Assembly (NCBI RefSeq): GCF_000018025.1
Contig: NC_009831.1
Span: 2,356,001 to 2,420,000 of the forward strand
Length of the DNA stretch: 64,000 nucleotides
DNA from: Shewanella sediminis HAW-EB3
GTDB taxonomy: Bacteria > Pseudomonadota > Gammaproteobacteria > Enterobacterales > Shewanellaceae
Direction: 5' to 3'
The notes under the pieces are model-generated. The model worked only from the letters and a program-made list of their open reading frames with translations, searched no databases and was not told where the DNA came from. Below, piece after piece: positions 36,309 through 46,152 of the stretch. The translations under genes and the position numbers were made by a program. Positions within the stretch are counted from its first letter, which is position 1; each line of letters opens with the position of its first letter.

Positions 36309-38257
36309 TAGTATTTGAAATTTAACTCCTGAGCCGAAAACAGTTCAGGTGATTTCCCCTGTTTGACTTGATAGATCACGCGATAACTGAGCACAGCTTG
36401 CACATACTCCCGGGTTTCAGTAAAAGGTATCGATTCGATAAAAGTCATGACATCCAGCTTACCTTCTGTCTGCTTTAGCCAACGCTTGACCCTGTGAGGC
36501 CCGGCGTTGTACGCGGCGGTCGCCAGTACCCGATTATTGTTAAACTGTTTGAGTAAGCCGGCATAATAGGCGCTGCCCAGACGAATGTTCGTCTCCGCCT
36601 GATACAGGCTACGTCGGCCTTTGTACTTGACCCCCTCTTTTCTGGCAGTCTCTTTTGCCGTCGCTGGCATCAATTGCATCAGACCTCGGGCGCCGACGCC
36701 TGAGGTTGCATAGGGATAAAACGCACTCTCTCTTCGGGCTATGGATCTCAGTTCATCTATGCTAACTTTTTGCTTCTTGCTCGCTCTGATAAAGGCTGTA
36801 TCGGCGGCGTAGGGGAACCTTAGTGTCATGTCGTTCCAGAGTTTGCCCTGAATGCTGGCCTGCACGCCAAGGTCATGCCACTGGTTTTCCAGTGCCAGCG
36901 TTGCGTACTCTTTTTGCATCGCTTTGCCGTGACGGTTTAACATTTGTATCCATTCAGATCTGGCATCGATGATTTTATCGATAGCAAGCAGTTCAATGAC
37001 ACGGCTTAATCCTAGATCATTGTGGAGCTTTTCTCTTAATGTCCCGTCACTCACCGTGTCTTGGTGTTCTAAGGTGAAGTTAGCCTTTAGCTCGTTGGCT
37101 GCGGTAAAACCATAAAAATTACGAAGCTGACTCAGGTGAGTTAACTTAGTGGGATCTGTGTTGTTGTCCGATCTATCGATTCTAGATTGCCAATACAACC
37201 ATCTGGGATTAGCGCTTTTTTGATCACTGAGCTGGGGTAAGAAGGTATTGACCGACACAAAATCATTTTCACGTAACGCCCATCTCAATCTGGCTTCGAT
37301 TAGATCATCACTGTCCAGCAGGGGAAGCATCGAATCGACAAAGCCTTTGAGTTTGTCCTCCTGTTTGATAATCGCTCGCTTAATCAGGTAACGGCTGAGT
37401 TTTCGCCCCTGATAGTCACTGAATCTATCCGCTTTTTGGTAGGTAACATAGAGCTTTACGGCTTGGTTAAGGTCTTTTCTGGCTAGCTTTCTTAAGCCTG
37501 AATCGACGATATCGGCATATATCTTGGCAGAACCTTTATATTTTTTGGTATGTCTTAAACTTCTGGGATCTTTATAAACCGTAAGCAGCTTCTTCGCCTC
37601 TGTCTTATGTGTTGTGACCTTCTTCGACAGGTACTTCAGTAGAGAGTATTGGTTGGCATTGAAGCTGAGTAACATGCGTGACCAGATTAACTCTTGTGAG
37701 CGATAGCCGGCCTTCTCCCATGCCTTAAACAGGGGATCGCACTCATCTGGGCGAGATTTTCCGTATAACCAGAGTGCTTGGGCTCCTTTAAATGCCATTT
37801 CCTCATTGCCTTGGATGAGTTGCGCACGATAGAAGTAGCACTGAAGGGCGATGTTGTTTGGCCTGCTTGGACTGATAACTAAAAAATCTTGCCACTGTTT
37901 TCGGGAGCCCGCTCGTTTCAGGTAACGAAATCTAGCCGTGTTGTACAGAGGGGTCGCCTCAAATTGAGCGAGTTCCTTCAGTGCTTTTTCGCCCTTGTGG
38001 GTCAAAATGCTATTGATATTGGCATGAAAGTCGAGATAGACGGCTAAGGGGTAGTCGTCTAACTGAGACCGCAATCGTTTATAGCTCTTGCTCTTGTTGT
38101 TATCTAGCGCTTTACGCGCGTCTAAGTATCTCTGCTGTTCGGGAGTATAGTCGCTTGAATGAGCCGACCAGGTGACAGTAATGGCCGTTATTGCCATTAA
38201 GGTCGTGACAATAGCGAGCGATCTGTTTGTTAAAATGCCGATTAACCACTTATGCAT
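36308..38257 (-). CDS. slt: Soluble lytic murein transglycosylase Slt
   Basis: 649-aa periplasmic enzyme cleaving the MurNAc-GlcNAc bond with formation of 1,6-anhydroMurNAc. It has a Sec signal peptide (about 30 aa, ending near WSAHSS), a long superhelical alpha-domain, and a C-terminal lysozyme-like SLT domain. The catalytic Glu510 is in RRESAFYPYATSGVGARGLM, and the later AAYNAGPHRVKRWL block is typical of Slt70. GGAAG precedes the ATG. It lies downstream of rmuC on the same strand. The last 26 codons have a second, diverged copy at 22646, which suggests an insertion or recombination event at this gene. Confidence 0.95.
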   Translation of the reverse strand: MHKWLIGILTNRSLAIVTTLMAITAITVTWSAHSSDYTPEQQRYLDARKALDNNKSKSYKRLRSQLDDYPLAVYLDFHANINSILTHKGEKALKELAQFEATPLYNTARFRYLKRAGSRKQWQDFLVISPSRPNNIALQCYFYRAQLIQGNEEMAFKGAQALWLYGKSRPDECDPLFKAWEKAGYRSQELIWSRMLLSFNANQYSLLKYLSKKVTTHKTEAKKLLTVYKDPRSLRHTKKYKGSAKIYADIVDSGLRKLARKDLNQAVKLYVTYQKADRFSDYQGRKLSRYLIKRAIIKQEDKLKGFVDSMLPLLDSDDLIEARLRWALRENDFVSVNTFLPQLSDQKSANPRWLYWQSRIDRSDNNTDPTKLTHLSQLRNFYGFTAANELKANFTLEHQDTVSDGTLREKLHNDLGLSRVIELLAIDKIIDARSEWIQMLNRHGKAMQKEYATLALENQWHDLGVQASIQGKLWNDMTLRFPYAADTAFIRASKKQKVSIDELRSIARRESAFYPYATSGVGARGLMQLMPATAKETARKEGVKYKGRRSLYQAETNIRLGSAYYAGLLKQFNNNRVLATAAYNAGPHRVKRWLKQTEGKLDVMTFIESIPFTETREYVQAVLSYRVIYQVKQGKSPELFSAQELNFKY

Positions 38258-38343
38258 TTTGAGTCTTCCTTCCAGATAGAATTGGTTTTACATCCCTGTA
38301 AAGCGCTTGAATGCCAAGGGTTGACTCACTCGGCTGATCCGGA

Positions 38344-39891
38344 TCAATTTAACTTTTTTTCATCTATGTGGTAGTCGGCGAGAGCCCTATCGAGCAGGCG
38401 GGGATCGAGTTTCTTACTCGTATCTACCCCTAACTGCTGCATCTGGTGCGCCTGTTTGATCAAGTTTCCTTTTCCGCTGGAGAGTTTACTCATGGCGCTG
38501 GCATAGGTTTTCTCCGCTCCCTCCAGTGCCCGGCCTAACTTGTCCATATCGTCGATATATCCACACAGTTTATCGTAAATTTTCCCGGCCTGTTTGGCGA
38601 TCTGTTGCGCATTTTGATTTTGATATTCATAACGCCAGATATTATTAATTGTCCTTAATGCCACGAGCAGGTTTGTCGGGCTCACTAACATAATATTTTG
38701 TTCCAAGGCATAGTTGACCAGACTTGGGTCATGCTCGAGAGCCAGCAGGAACGCAGGCTCGAGCGGAATGAACATTAACACGTAATCCAGACTGGTTAAT
38801 CCATGGAGTTTTTGGTAATCCTTCTGACTCAGACCTTTAATATGTCCTCTCAACGAAAGGACATGATCTTTCAGGGCTTGAGCCCGAACATTGTCATCAT
38901 CACTATTGAAGTAACGTTCATAAGCCACCAGTGACATTTTCGCATCTATGACCACATCTTTGTTTTCGGGCAGATGCACGATAACATCTGGCTTAAAGCG
39001 TTTGCCATCATCATTTTTAAGATCGCTTTGAGTGTCATATTCATGTCCCTCTCGCAATCCACTCTCCTGTAAGACTCGGTCTAGAATCACCTCTCCCCAA
39101 TTACCCTGTTGTTTATTATCACCTTTAAGTGCATTGGTCAGATTTACAGCGTCCTGGCTCATCTGCAGATTGAGTGTTTTAAGCGATTCCAGTTGATGGT
39201 TGAATGCACTGCGTTGAGATTGCTCGTTAGTGTAGGACTCATGAACTTGTTTTCTGAACCCTTCCAGCTGCTGCTTAAAAGGCGCGAGAATACTGTCGAG
39301 TTGATGAGTATTTTGATGCTGAAGTTTTTCGCTTCGTTCTTCGAATATTTTGTTGGCTAAGTTTTCAAATTGGGTTTTAAGTCGGAGTTCGGCATCTTGT
39401 AAGACGGTAACTCTATCCTGCATCGCTTCCTGTTCTGCCGTAAATTTAACGGTCAGTGTCTGTTGCATCGCATTGGATTTTGATAGTGCTAACTGAGTTT
39501 CCATCAGCTTTCGCTGGCACTCGCTAAATTGAGTCTCTAATTTGGGGAGACGACCCGCCTCGGCCTGTGCCTTTCCAAATGCGGCCAGGTTTTGTTCTAA
39601 TTTGAATTGAAATTGATCGAGTTGCTGATCTTTGTCGGCCAGCAAAGTGTCACTGCTTTTTAGCGACTCCTGTATCTTCTCCATCGCTTGCTGATGTTGA
39701 ACGACCAATTCTTCTCTTACACTCTGCCATCTATGGCGAGTGAGTTTCTGATTCAGAAGCGCCCCGATTAAAATTGCCAGAAAAGAGACGGCTGCCAAGA
39801 CTAATATTTCGGGTAGAGAAAGTGCGATATCGATAGGCATAAGGAGAAGGGCCATAGTTATAGGAGTCAAAGGAAAGTCATAGATTCTCAT
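38344..39891 (-). CDS. rmuC: DNA recombination protein RmuC
   Basis: 515 aa. An N-terminal membrane helix (about 25-45) is followed by a long coiled coil (about 55-250) and a C-terminal nuclease-like RmuC domain. The family motifs KGDNKQQGNWGEVILDRVLQ, DVVIDAKMSLVAYERY and DYVLMFIPLEPAFLLALEHD are visible; the Asp/Lys in VIDAK fit a PD-(D/E)XK-type centre. RmuC limits DNA inversions in E. coli. The true start is uncertain: ATG codons at 39891, 39855 and 39840 share the frame, and none has a good ribosome site. Confidence 0.9.
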   Translation of the reverse strand: MRIYDFPLTPITMALLLMPIDIALSLPEILVLAAVSFLAILIGALLNQKLTRHRWQSVREELVVQHQQAMEKIQESLKSSDTLLADKDQQLDQFQFKLEQNLAAFGKAQAEAGRLPKLETQFSECQRKLMETQLALSKSNAMQQTLTVKFTAEQEAMQDRVTVLQDAELRLKTQFENLANKIFEERSEKLQHQNTHQLDSILAPFKQQLEGFRKQVHESYTNEQSQRSAFNHQLESLKTLNLQMSQDAVNLTNALKGDNKQQGNWGEVILDRVLQESGLREGHEYDTQSDLKNDDGKRFKPDVIVHLPENKDVVIDAKMSLVAYERYFNSDDDNVRAQALKDHVLSLRGHIKGLSQKDYQKLHGLTSLDYVLMFIPLEPAFLLALEHDPSLVNYALEQNIMLVSPTNLLVALRTINNIWRYEYQNQNAQQIAKQAGKIYDKLCGYIDDMDKLGRALEGAEKTYASAMSKLSSGKGNLIKQAHQMQQLGVDTSKKLDPRLLDRALADYHIDEKKLN

Positions 39892-40083
39892 GCAGAGTCA
39901 CTATCTTCAAGTGCCTTAGAGGTAAATGAATAACTCTTAATCGATTATTGAGCATTTTCGTCTCAGCTATTCAGGAAAGACGTAGAGGTAGGAAAATTTA
40001 TGTGGATATCATCTTTGCCCTGTAGCATATATATGGCTACCGGGAACTCCGTTGCCATTGCTCACATAGCTAATGTGACTCGA

Positions 40084-40099
40084 CGTGAAATAGATCACG
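40084..40099. promoter_or_regulatory. CRP-type site upstream of msrPQ
   Basis: CGTGAAATAGATCACG has the perfect CRP core GTGA-N6-TCAC, 45 bp before the msrP start. Shewanella uses CRP for anaerobic respiration genes, but CRP control of msrPQ is inferred. Confidence 0.5.
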
Positions 40100-40143
40100 T
40101 TTCATCACGGTCTTATGTTGGAAGAAGAATAGAAGGGGGTTGA

Positions 40144-41166
40144 ATGCATTTTCATAAGAGACCATCGTGGGACAAGTTTAAAGATTGTGATGTCACACCC
40201 GAACAGGTGTTTAATGATCGTAGGCGCATCTTAAAGCAGATGGGGTTTGTCGGTGCCGGTGCATTATTGTCGTCGAATGCCAATGCCGGTATTTTTGATC
40301 TGTTTGGTGATAAAAAAGATAAGCCTCAGTTCTTACGTTCAGATTTACCCCACAGCAAAAATACGCAATATGATTCTGTGCTAAACGGTGTATTAACACC
40401 CGAGAGCAAGGTAATTACACATAATAATTTCTATGAGTTTGGCACTGCCAAATCTGATCCTGCTGAAAATGCACAAGGCTTCAATGTCGAGCCGTGGAAG
40501 TTAGTCGTAGATGGGTTAGTCGATAATCCTCTGACACTGGATTATGACGACCTGATGAAGCTATTTGCATTGGAAGAACGGACTCATCTGCTTAGATGTG
40601 TAGAAGCCTGGTCCATGGTGATCCCTTGGATTGGTTTTCCGCTGGCGGCTTTACTTAATAAGGCGGGAGTGAAGAATAAAGCCACCCATGTCGCTTTTGA
40701 GACCCTGTTCGAACCTGAGCAGATGCCGGGTCAAAAAAGCAGATTGATGGGGGGAGGGATCCATTACCCCTATGTCGAAGGCCTCACCATGGCCGAGGCG
40801 ATGAATGACCTGTCATTTTTGTCTGTTGGCCTATACGGGAAAACGTTACCGCCACAAAATGGAGCGCCCATCCGCCTGGTCGTTCCATGGAAGTATGGTT
40901 TTAAGAGTATTAAATCCATTGTGCGAATTCGAGTCACGGACAGGCAGCCACCGACGAGCTGGAATCAGTTAGCCTCGAATGAATATGGCTTCTATGCCAA
41001 CGTGAATCCACAAGTGGATCATCCTCGCTGGTCTCAGGCAACGGAGCGGCGGATCGGTGAAGGAGGGCTGTTTTCAGCAAAGAGAATTAAGACACAAGCT
41101 TTCAATGGTTATGGCGAACAGGTGGCTGACCTCTATAAGGGCATGGATCTTAAGAGTGATTTCTAA
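40144..41166 (+). CDS. msrP: Methionine-sulfoxide reductase catalytic subunit MsrP (YedY)
   Basis: Periplasmic molybdoenzyme that repairs oxidised methionine in envelope proteins. A Tat signal peptide ([20 protein letters not shown], ending ANA at residue 48) directs export after cofactor insertion. The Mo ligand is Cys152 in [17 protein letters not shown]; the C-terminal part holds [19 protein letters not shown]. At 340 aa the length is normal. It pairs with the haem protein MsrQ, 13 bp downstream. A CRP-like site lies 45 bp upstream. Confidence 0.96.
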   Translation: MHFHKRPSWDKFKDCDVTPEQVFNDRRRILKQMGFVGAGALLSSNANAGIFDLFGDKKDKPQFLRSDLPHSKNTQYDSVLNGVLTPESKVITHNNFYEFGTAKSDPAENAQGFNVEPWKLVVDGLVDNPLTLDYDDLMKLFALEERTHLLRCVEAWSMVIPWIGFPLAALLNKAGVKNKATHVAFETLFEPEQMPGQKSRLMGGGIHYPYVEGLTMAEAMNDLSFLSVGLYGKTLPPQNGAPIRLVVPWKYGFKSIKSIVRIRVTDRQPPTSWNQLASNEYGFYANVNPQVDHPRWSQATERRIGEGGLFSAKRIKTQAFNGYGEQVADLYKGMDLKSDF

Positions 41167-41179
41167 TTTGGAGTTGTGA

Positions 41180-41809
41180 ATGCGGTTGACGACAAAACAT
41201 CTTTTTTGGTTAAAGACAGTGATTCACCTTATCGCTATTTTTCCGATTGGATATCTGATTTTTCTTGTTATGACGAATGGGGCGGGTGGCGACCCTGTTC
41301 AGTACATCATTCACTATACCGGGATAGGTGCGTTAAATACCTTGGTTGCCTTGTTAATGGTGTCGCCTCTGGCGCGTAAGCTTAAACAGGGGATACTCAT
41401 TCAAACCCGCAGAATGTTGGGTTTATATGTGTTTGCCTATGCTTCGCTGCATGTCATGGCATTTGTCAGCCTGGACCTCTTGTTCGAGTGGTCACTGTTT
41501 CTGCAAGAGGTGGTTAAGCGTCCTTATATTGTGGTGGGGATGATCTGTTATCTCATCTTGATTGCGCTTTCAATCACCTCGCTGAAATCACTGAAACGCA
41601 AAATGGGTAAGCGCTGGCAGCAACTGCATAACCTGGTATACCTCTTAGCGCTATTAGTGCCAGTTCATTTCTACTGGTCAGTTAAATCTGAAGTGATAGA
41701 ACCCAGCATTTATATACTCGTTATCTGTTTTCTCTTGCTGCTGAGGCTGAGAATATCTGCCAAGTTATCTCAATCTCTCTCCTGGTTGAAGCTCAGATTG
41801 AACATGTAA
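41180..41809 (+). CDS. msrQ: Haem-binding membrane subunit MsrQ (YedZ)
   Basis: 209-aa inner-membrane cytochrome b of the ferric-reductase-like family that passes quinol electrons to MsrP. Six hydrophobic segments are seen, with haem-ligand candidates in YASLHVMAFVSLDL and WQQLHNLVYLLALLVPVHFY. The ATG at 41180 follows GGAG by six bases. It forms an operon with msrP. Confidence 0.95.
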   Translation: MRLTTKHLFWLKTVIHLIAIFPIGYLIFLVMTNGAGGDPVQYIIHYTGIGALNTLVALLMVSPLARKLKQGILIQTRRMLGLYVFAYASLHVMAFVSLDLLFEWSLFLQEVVKRPYIVVGMICYLILIALSITSLKSLKRKMGKRWQQLHNLVYLLALLVPVHFYWSVKSEVIEPSIYILVICFLLLLRLRISAKLSQSLSWLKLRLNM

Positions 41810-41996
41810 GTGCACAGGACTCCAAAAAGTTTGGCCTTGTAGCAGGCTATATTCAAATTATGCTGGCCACCGTTGGGTTTTGTGATGTACGTCTCAGAAA
41901 GTTCCCCCTGTTAATGGTTGGAAATCTTTGACAAACCCGGTTTTATCTTCGAAGGTTATAAGTAGGGTCAATTTCATCAATGCTTAGGGAATGACA

Positions 41997-43643
41997 ATGG
42001 ACAGTATTAATCGTTTGTTTCGAAAGGTAAAAATTTCAACTCGCCTCTTTATTATGTTGGGGTTATCTATCGTTGCGACCATTTTTATGTTTCTCTTTGC
42101 CCTTATAAGTATTGAAAACCTGTTAGTGGCTGAGAAAGAGGCTAAGTTGTCCTCATTGGCCGATGTTGGTGAGAAAGTGATATTTCGTTATTACCAAAGT
42201 GCTCAAGCTGGCGAAATGACTGAAGAGGAGGCTAAGCAAGGTGCCATTTTAGCTCTGAATGAATTGAGATATGCGGGCAAGGAGTATTATTGGACCATAG
42301 ATACCAATGGGGTGATGATTCAGCATGCTTTTGCTAAAAAGCTGATTGGTACCAATGTATTGGGGATAAAAGACCCTAACGGGGTCAAGTTATTTGAATT
42401 GATGGTGTCAGGTACAGAGCGTAAGGAGTATGCGCTTATCGAATATATGTGGAATCGACCTAATGCCACAGACCCGAGTCCTAAGATGAGTGTGGTGAAG
42501 CGCTTTAAACCTTGGGGATGGATTGTCGGTACGGGGATGTACGTGGATGATATTAAAACACAAGAAGCGGCTTTTGCCTGGCAGTATCTATTTGTCGGGG
42601 GGCTGGTTTGGTTACCCGTTATCTTTATTCTGTTTATCATAATTCAAAGCATATCGAGGCCCATGCAGCAGACAATTTCAGCATTTGAGAATATTGCTAA
42701 AGGTGAAGGCGATTTAACCCTGCGATTGGAAGAGTCCGGCAGTGATGAGCTCAAAGAGGTAGCCAGTAATTTCAATATCTTTATCGTAAAAATTCAGGCC
42801 GTTGTGCAGTCGGTATTGGCTTCAGTTTCCCATAGTCAGGAGCTGGCCACTGGTCTGGCTGCCATCTCTTTGGAAGCAAATGAAGTCACCAATAATATGC
42901 AGTCTGAGACGGAAAGTGTCGCAACCGCGATAAATGAGATGTCCATGGCAGCATCAGAAGTTGCTTCTAATGCACAGCTTGCCGCAGACAGTGCCGGAAG
43001 TGCGGATTCAGAAGCGGATAGGACGACGAGTGTCGTTGGTAGTGCGATGGTTAAGATTAATGAGCTTTCGGTTGAGCTGGAAACCACATCGGAAGTTGCG
43101 CAAGGCTTGCAAGTGAGCTCAGGAAAAATAGGCCAAATTCTTGATGTTATCGTGGGTATAGCGGAGCAAACTAACCTGCTTGCACTGAATGCCGCCATTG
43201 AAGCGGCCCGCGCCGGTGAAGCGGGCCGTGGTTTTGCCGTGGTTGCCGATGAGGTGAGGACGTTGGCAAGTCGTACACAGGAGTCTACGCAGGAAATTAA
43301 TGGCATCATCGATGCGATCAAACATTCGATCGTGAGTGTTAATCAGTCTGTTGAGAAGGCTAAGCTCCGTTCCAGTGAGACGGTTCAGGAAACGGGTCAA
43401 GTGGTGGATGCACTGGAGACCATTAAGTCATCTATTCGTCAGATTTCAGACATGAATATTCAAATTGCAGCCGCGACAGAGGAGCAGAGTGCCGTTATTG
43501 CAGAGTTAAATATGAATGTGACTCGAATTAATGATATCTCGTTAGAGAATCAAGAGAAGAGTGTCCAGATCGGCAATTCGAGTCAACAGATACAGGACGG
43601 TTCAACAGAGCTGAACAGCTTAGTATCAAGTTTTAAGATTTAG
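41997..43643 (+). CDS. Methyl-accepting chemotaxis protein with single Cache domain
   Basis: Transmembrane chemoreceptor of about 548 aa. Two helices (about 15-38 and 195-215) bracket a periplasmic sCache_2 domain ([20 protein letters not shown], then [19 protein letters not shown]). It is followed by a HAMP domain and a signalling domain with the hairpin tip [20 protein letters not shown] and [14 protein letters not shown]. The Cache type often binds small carboxylates, but the ligand is unknown. The ATG at 41997 is preferred to that at 41991 because AGGGA would directly touch the earlier one. A terminator follows. Confidence 0.93.
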   Translation: MDSINRLFRKVKISTRLFIMLGLSIVATIFMFLFALISIENLLVAEKEAKLSSLADVGEKVIFRYYQSAQAGEMTEEEAKQGAILALNELRYAGKEYYWTIDTNGVMIQHAFAKKLIGTNVLGIKDPNGVKLFELMVSGTERKEYALIEYMWNRPNATDPSPKMSVVKRFKPWGWIVGTGMYVDDIKTQEAAFAWQYLFVGGLVWLPVIFILFIIIQSISRPMQQTISAFENIAKGEGDLTLRLEESGSDELKEVASNFNIFIVKIQAVVQSVLASVSHSQELATGLAAISLEANEVTNNMQSETESVATAINEMSMAASEVASNAQLAADSAGSADSEADRTTSVVGSAMVKINELSVELETTSEVAQGLQVSSGKIGQILDVIVGIAEQTNLLALNAAIEAARAGEAGRGFAVVADEVRTLASRTQESTQEINGIIDAIKHSIVSVNQSVEKAKLRSSETVQETGQVVDALETIKSSIRQISDMNIQIAAATEEQSAVIAELNMNVTRINDISLENQEKSVQIGNSSQQIQDGSTELNSLVSSFKI

Positions 43644-43680
43644 CCATGTAAAGATTCAACAATATCGTGAGTGATGAGAG

Positions 43681-43704
43681 CCAGGCTTATAGCCTGGTTT
43701 TTTT
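43681..43704 (+). terminator. Terminator of the Cache chemoreceptor gene
   Basis: CCAGGCT-TAT-AGCCTGG perfect stem followed by seven T residues. Confidence 0.9.
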
Positions 43705-43803
43705 GTATCAGGCCGAAGAAAAACAAGTAAAAATAATAGCTTCATCTTGTTCGACGTTTATGTAGCGGGTAATCTGAACTTTCATTATCCTCCGGAGCTC
43801 CCT

Positions 43804-44298
43804 ATGAATGACCTGTTACCCGATTTATTTGATCACTTTGCTGGTGAACTTTCGCTTTTATCCGCTAAATTTAAACAGTATGGAAAGAGAGAGATATTCT
43901 GGGGCGAAGTCGTCACGATTAAGTGCTTTGAAGATAATTCCAAAGTGAAGCAGATACTGGCAACGGAGGGGAAGGGGAAAGTGCTCGTTGTCGATGGTGA
44001 TGCCTCCATGGACAGGGCGCTCCTAGGTGATTTAATCACCTTAAGTGCTGTGGATAATGGCTGGGAAGGCGTTGTCATCAATGGTTGTGTCAGGGATGTG
44101 GGCGCGCTTAAGAAGATGGACCTTGGTATTAAGGCTCTTGGTGCAAACCCGATTAAGACGGTTAAGCTCGATCAGGGAGAGGTCAATATTTCACTCGAGA
44201 TGGACAGCGTTATAATTGAGCCTGGTATGATGCTATATTCGGATGAAAATGGTATCGCAATCGCCCCTAAGGCATTAGATCTCTCTTTCTTGTTATAA
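43804..44298 (+). CDS. RraA-like protein (ribonuclease E regulator family)
   Basis: 164 aa from the chosen start, close to the 161 aa of E. coli RraA. Family blocks are GEVVTIKCFEDNSKVKQIL, GKVLVVDGDASMDRALLGD and GWEGVVINGCVRDVGALKKM. RraA binds RNase E and lowers mRNA decay; some relatives are aldolases or have other roles, and the C-terminal half here differs from E. coli RraA (a run of AIAPKALDL), so only the family is secure. The ATG at 43804 (GGAG five bases upstream) is preferred; an earlier in-frame ATG at 43747 adds 19 atypical residues. Confidence 0.85.
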   Translation: MNDLLPDLFDHFAGELSLLSAKFKQYGKREIFWGEVVTIKCFEDNSKVKQILATEGKGKVLVVDGDASMDRALLGDLITLSAVDNGWEGVVINGCVRDVGALKKMDLGIKALGANPIKTVKLDQGEVNISLEMDSVIIEPGMMLYSDENGIAIAPKALDLSFLL

Positions 44299-44328
44299 AC
44301 TTATTCAAAAATTCAGATGGAACCTGTT

Positions 44329-46152
44329 ATGAAAATATTGAAATGGTTTTTTGTTGTATTTTTTATTCTCATCATCTCATTGGCGGCCTACTTGACGCTG
44401 GTGTTTGATCCCAATGATTTTAAACCTCAGCTTGTTGACGCCGTAAAAGAGAATACGGGGCGCGACCTTGTGGTCGCAGATAAGTTGTCATGGACATTCT
44501 TTCCATCGATTGGCATAAAACTCTCCAAGGTTTCTCTGTCAAACCCATCGGGCTTCGATACCAGCTCCATGTTGGAAGTGAATGAAATTGTGGCAGAGGT
44601 CGCTCTGATGCCTTTGTTCAGCAAGCAAGTTGAAATTGCTCAGCTGAATGTCGATGGACTGACGGTGAACCTGGAAACGCGTATCGATGGTCAAACCAGC
44701 TTCGATGGTCTTGAGGGGAGCAAGAGTGCAGGCAAGCCTGCTGCTGAACCGAGTTCTCAATCAGGTAAAGGTTTGGCTGGCTTGAATATCGGTGGTGTTG
44801 CCATCACTAATACCCAAATCCGGATGCTGGATGAAAAGACCGGGACAGAGCAGCTCTTCAATCTGGAAAAGTTAACCTTAGGTCAATTTGCATTAGGGGA
44901 GTTCGCACCACTGGAATATCAGTTTAATGCAGAGCTTCCGGATATGACCCTATCAAGCCATGGTGAAGGCCTGATTAAGGTAGACGCTTCCATGCAGGCG
45001 ATTGAGTTAAAAGATCTCAAGATCCTCAACTCTGTTGCAGGAGAAGGCATACCGAATAAAAAGCTAGATATCAGTCTACTTACTCAGGTATCGATAGCAT
45101 TAGATAAAAAACGATTAAAACTCTCTTTAGAGGAGTTCATTGCCGATCAAATAGAGGCGAAAGGAGAGGTTAGCGTTGCCTACGGTGGTAAGGTGCCCAA
45201 TATTGACGGCCAATTGAGCTTCGGTGAGATTGATTTAGATAAATTTATGCCTCCCAGCGATGCACCGAGTCAGTCAGATGATAAACAGACGCAAGCAACA
45301 TCGGCTCAAGAACCGGATCTGTCGGCAATGAAGTTAGTTAACTTCAAACTGGGTGTGACCGCAGAGTCGATAAAGGTCGCCAATATGCTCACCAGCAAGT
45401 GGGTGATGAACCTCGCATTAAAAGATGGCGTATTAAACCTGAGTAAGCTTAGTGCTAATCTTTACAAAGGTAAGCTGTCTGTCACGGCGCAAGTCGACGC
45501 TCGAAAATCTGTTCCGAGTTACAGTTTTGAGAAATCGGTAGAAAAGGTTCAGATCCGTGAACTGTTGAAAGATGCTGCAGAGATCGATCTATTGGCCGGC
45601 ACTGCAAACTTTACAGTGAAAGGAAAAGGGCGAAGCTTAATAACGGCTAATATGAAAAAAAATCTTGCCGCAAAAGGTCAGTTTGAAGTTTCAGATGGCG
45701 CGTTATATGGAGTCAATATCCCTCAGATGCTCAGGGATGCGCAAGCCAAGTTGAGTGGTGATCTCTCTTCAACCGCTAGCGTCGAGAAAAAAACCGATTT
45801 TACCAGTTTAACCGGATCATTTACGCTTGTTAATGGTGTTGCTTCTAACCCTGATCTACTCATGGCCTCCCCATTAATTCGACTCTCTGGTGCCGGAACC
45901 GCCAATATTGTCACAGAGGCATTAGATTACTCTCTGATCACCTCGGTAGTCGGCTCCCTCGAGGGACAAGGCGGAGGAGAACGGGAGGCGTTACATGGCG
46001 TCGAAATTCCATTTGCTATCTCTGGCACATTCTCTGAGCCAAAGTTCGCTCTGGATACCGCAGCCCTGTTCGATGCTAAGTTGAAGCAGGAGACTGAAAA
46101 GGTAAAAGATAAATTAAAAGATAGTCTCTTAAAGAAACTGGGTGGATTTTAA
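44329..46152 (+). CDS. AsmA-family envelope protein
   Basis: About 607 aa, with one N-terminal membrane helix (KILKWFFVVFFILIISLAAY) and a large periplasmic beta-rich part. The N-terminal AsmA block is seen in NDFKPQLVDAVKENTGRDLV and the C-terminal one in LLAGTANFTVKGKGRS, then GQFEVSDGALYGVNIPQMLR. AsmA-like proteins belong to the bridge-like lipid-transfer group that supports the outer membrane; the exact role of this member is inferred. The ATG at 44329 has GGA seven bases upstream; an ATG at 44317 is also in frame. Its TAA shares one base with the next ATG (TAATG). Confidence 0.9.
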   Translation: MKILKWFFVVFFILIISLAAYLTLVFDPNDFKPQLVDAVKENTGRDLVVADKLSWTFFPSIGIKLSKVSLSNPSGFDTSSMLEVNEIVAEVALMPLFSKQVEIAQLNVDGLTVNLETRIDGQTSFDGLEGSKSAGKPAAEPSSQSGKGLAGLNIGGVAITNTQIRMLDEKTGTEQLFNLEKLTLGQFALGEFAPLEYQFNAELPDMTLSSHGEGLIKVDASMQAIELKDLKILNSVAGEGIPNKKLDISLLTQVSIALDKKRLKLSLEEFIADQIEAKGEVSVAYGGKVPNIDGQLSFGEIDLDKFMPPSDAPSQSDDKQTQATSAQEPDLSAMKLVNFKLGVTAESIKVANMLTSKWVMNLALKDGVLNLSKLSANLYKGKLSVTAQVDARKSVPSYSFEKSVEKVQIRELLKDAAEIDLLAGTANFTVKGKGRSLITANMKKNLAAKGQFEVSDGALYGVNIPQMLRDAQAKLSGDLSSTASVEKKTDFTSLTGSFTLVNGVASNPDLLMASPLIRLSGAGTANIVTEALDYSLITSVVGSLEGQGGGEREALHGVEIPFAISGTFSEPKFALDTAALFDAKLKQETEKVKDKLKDSLLKKLGGF

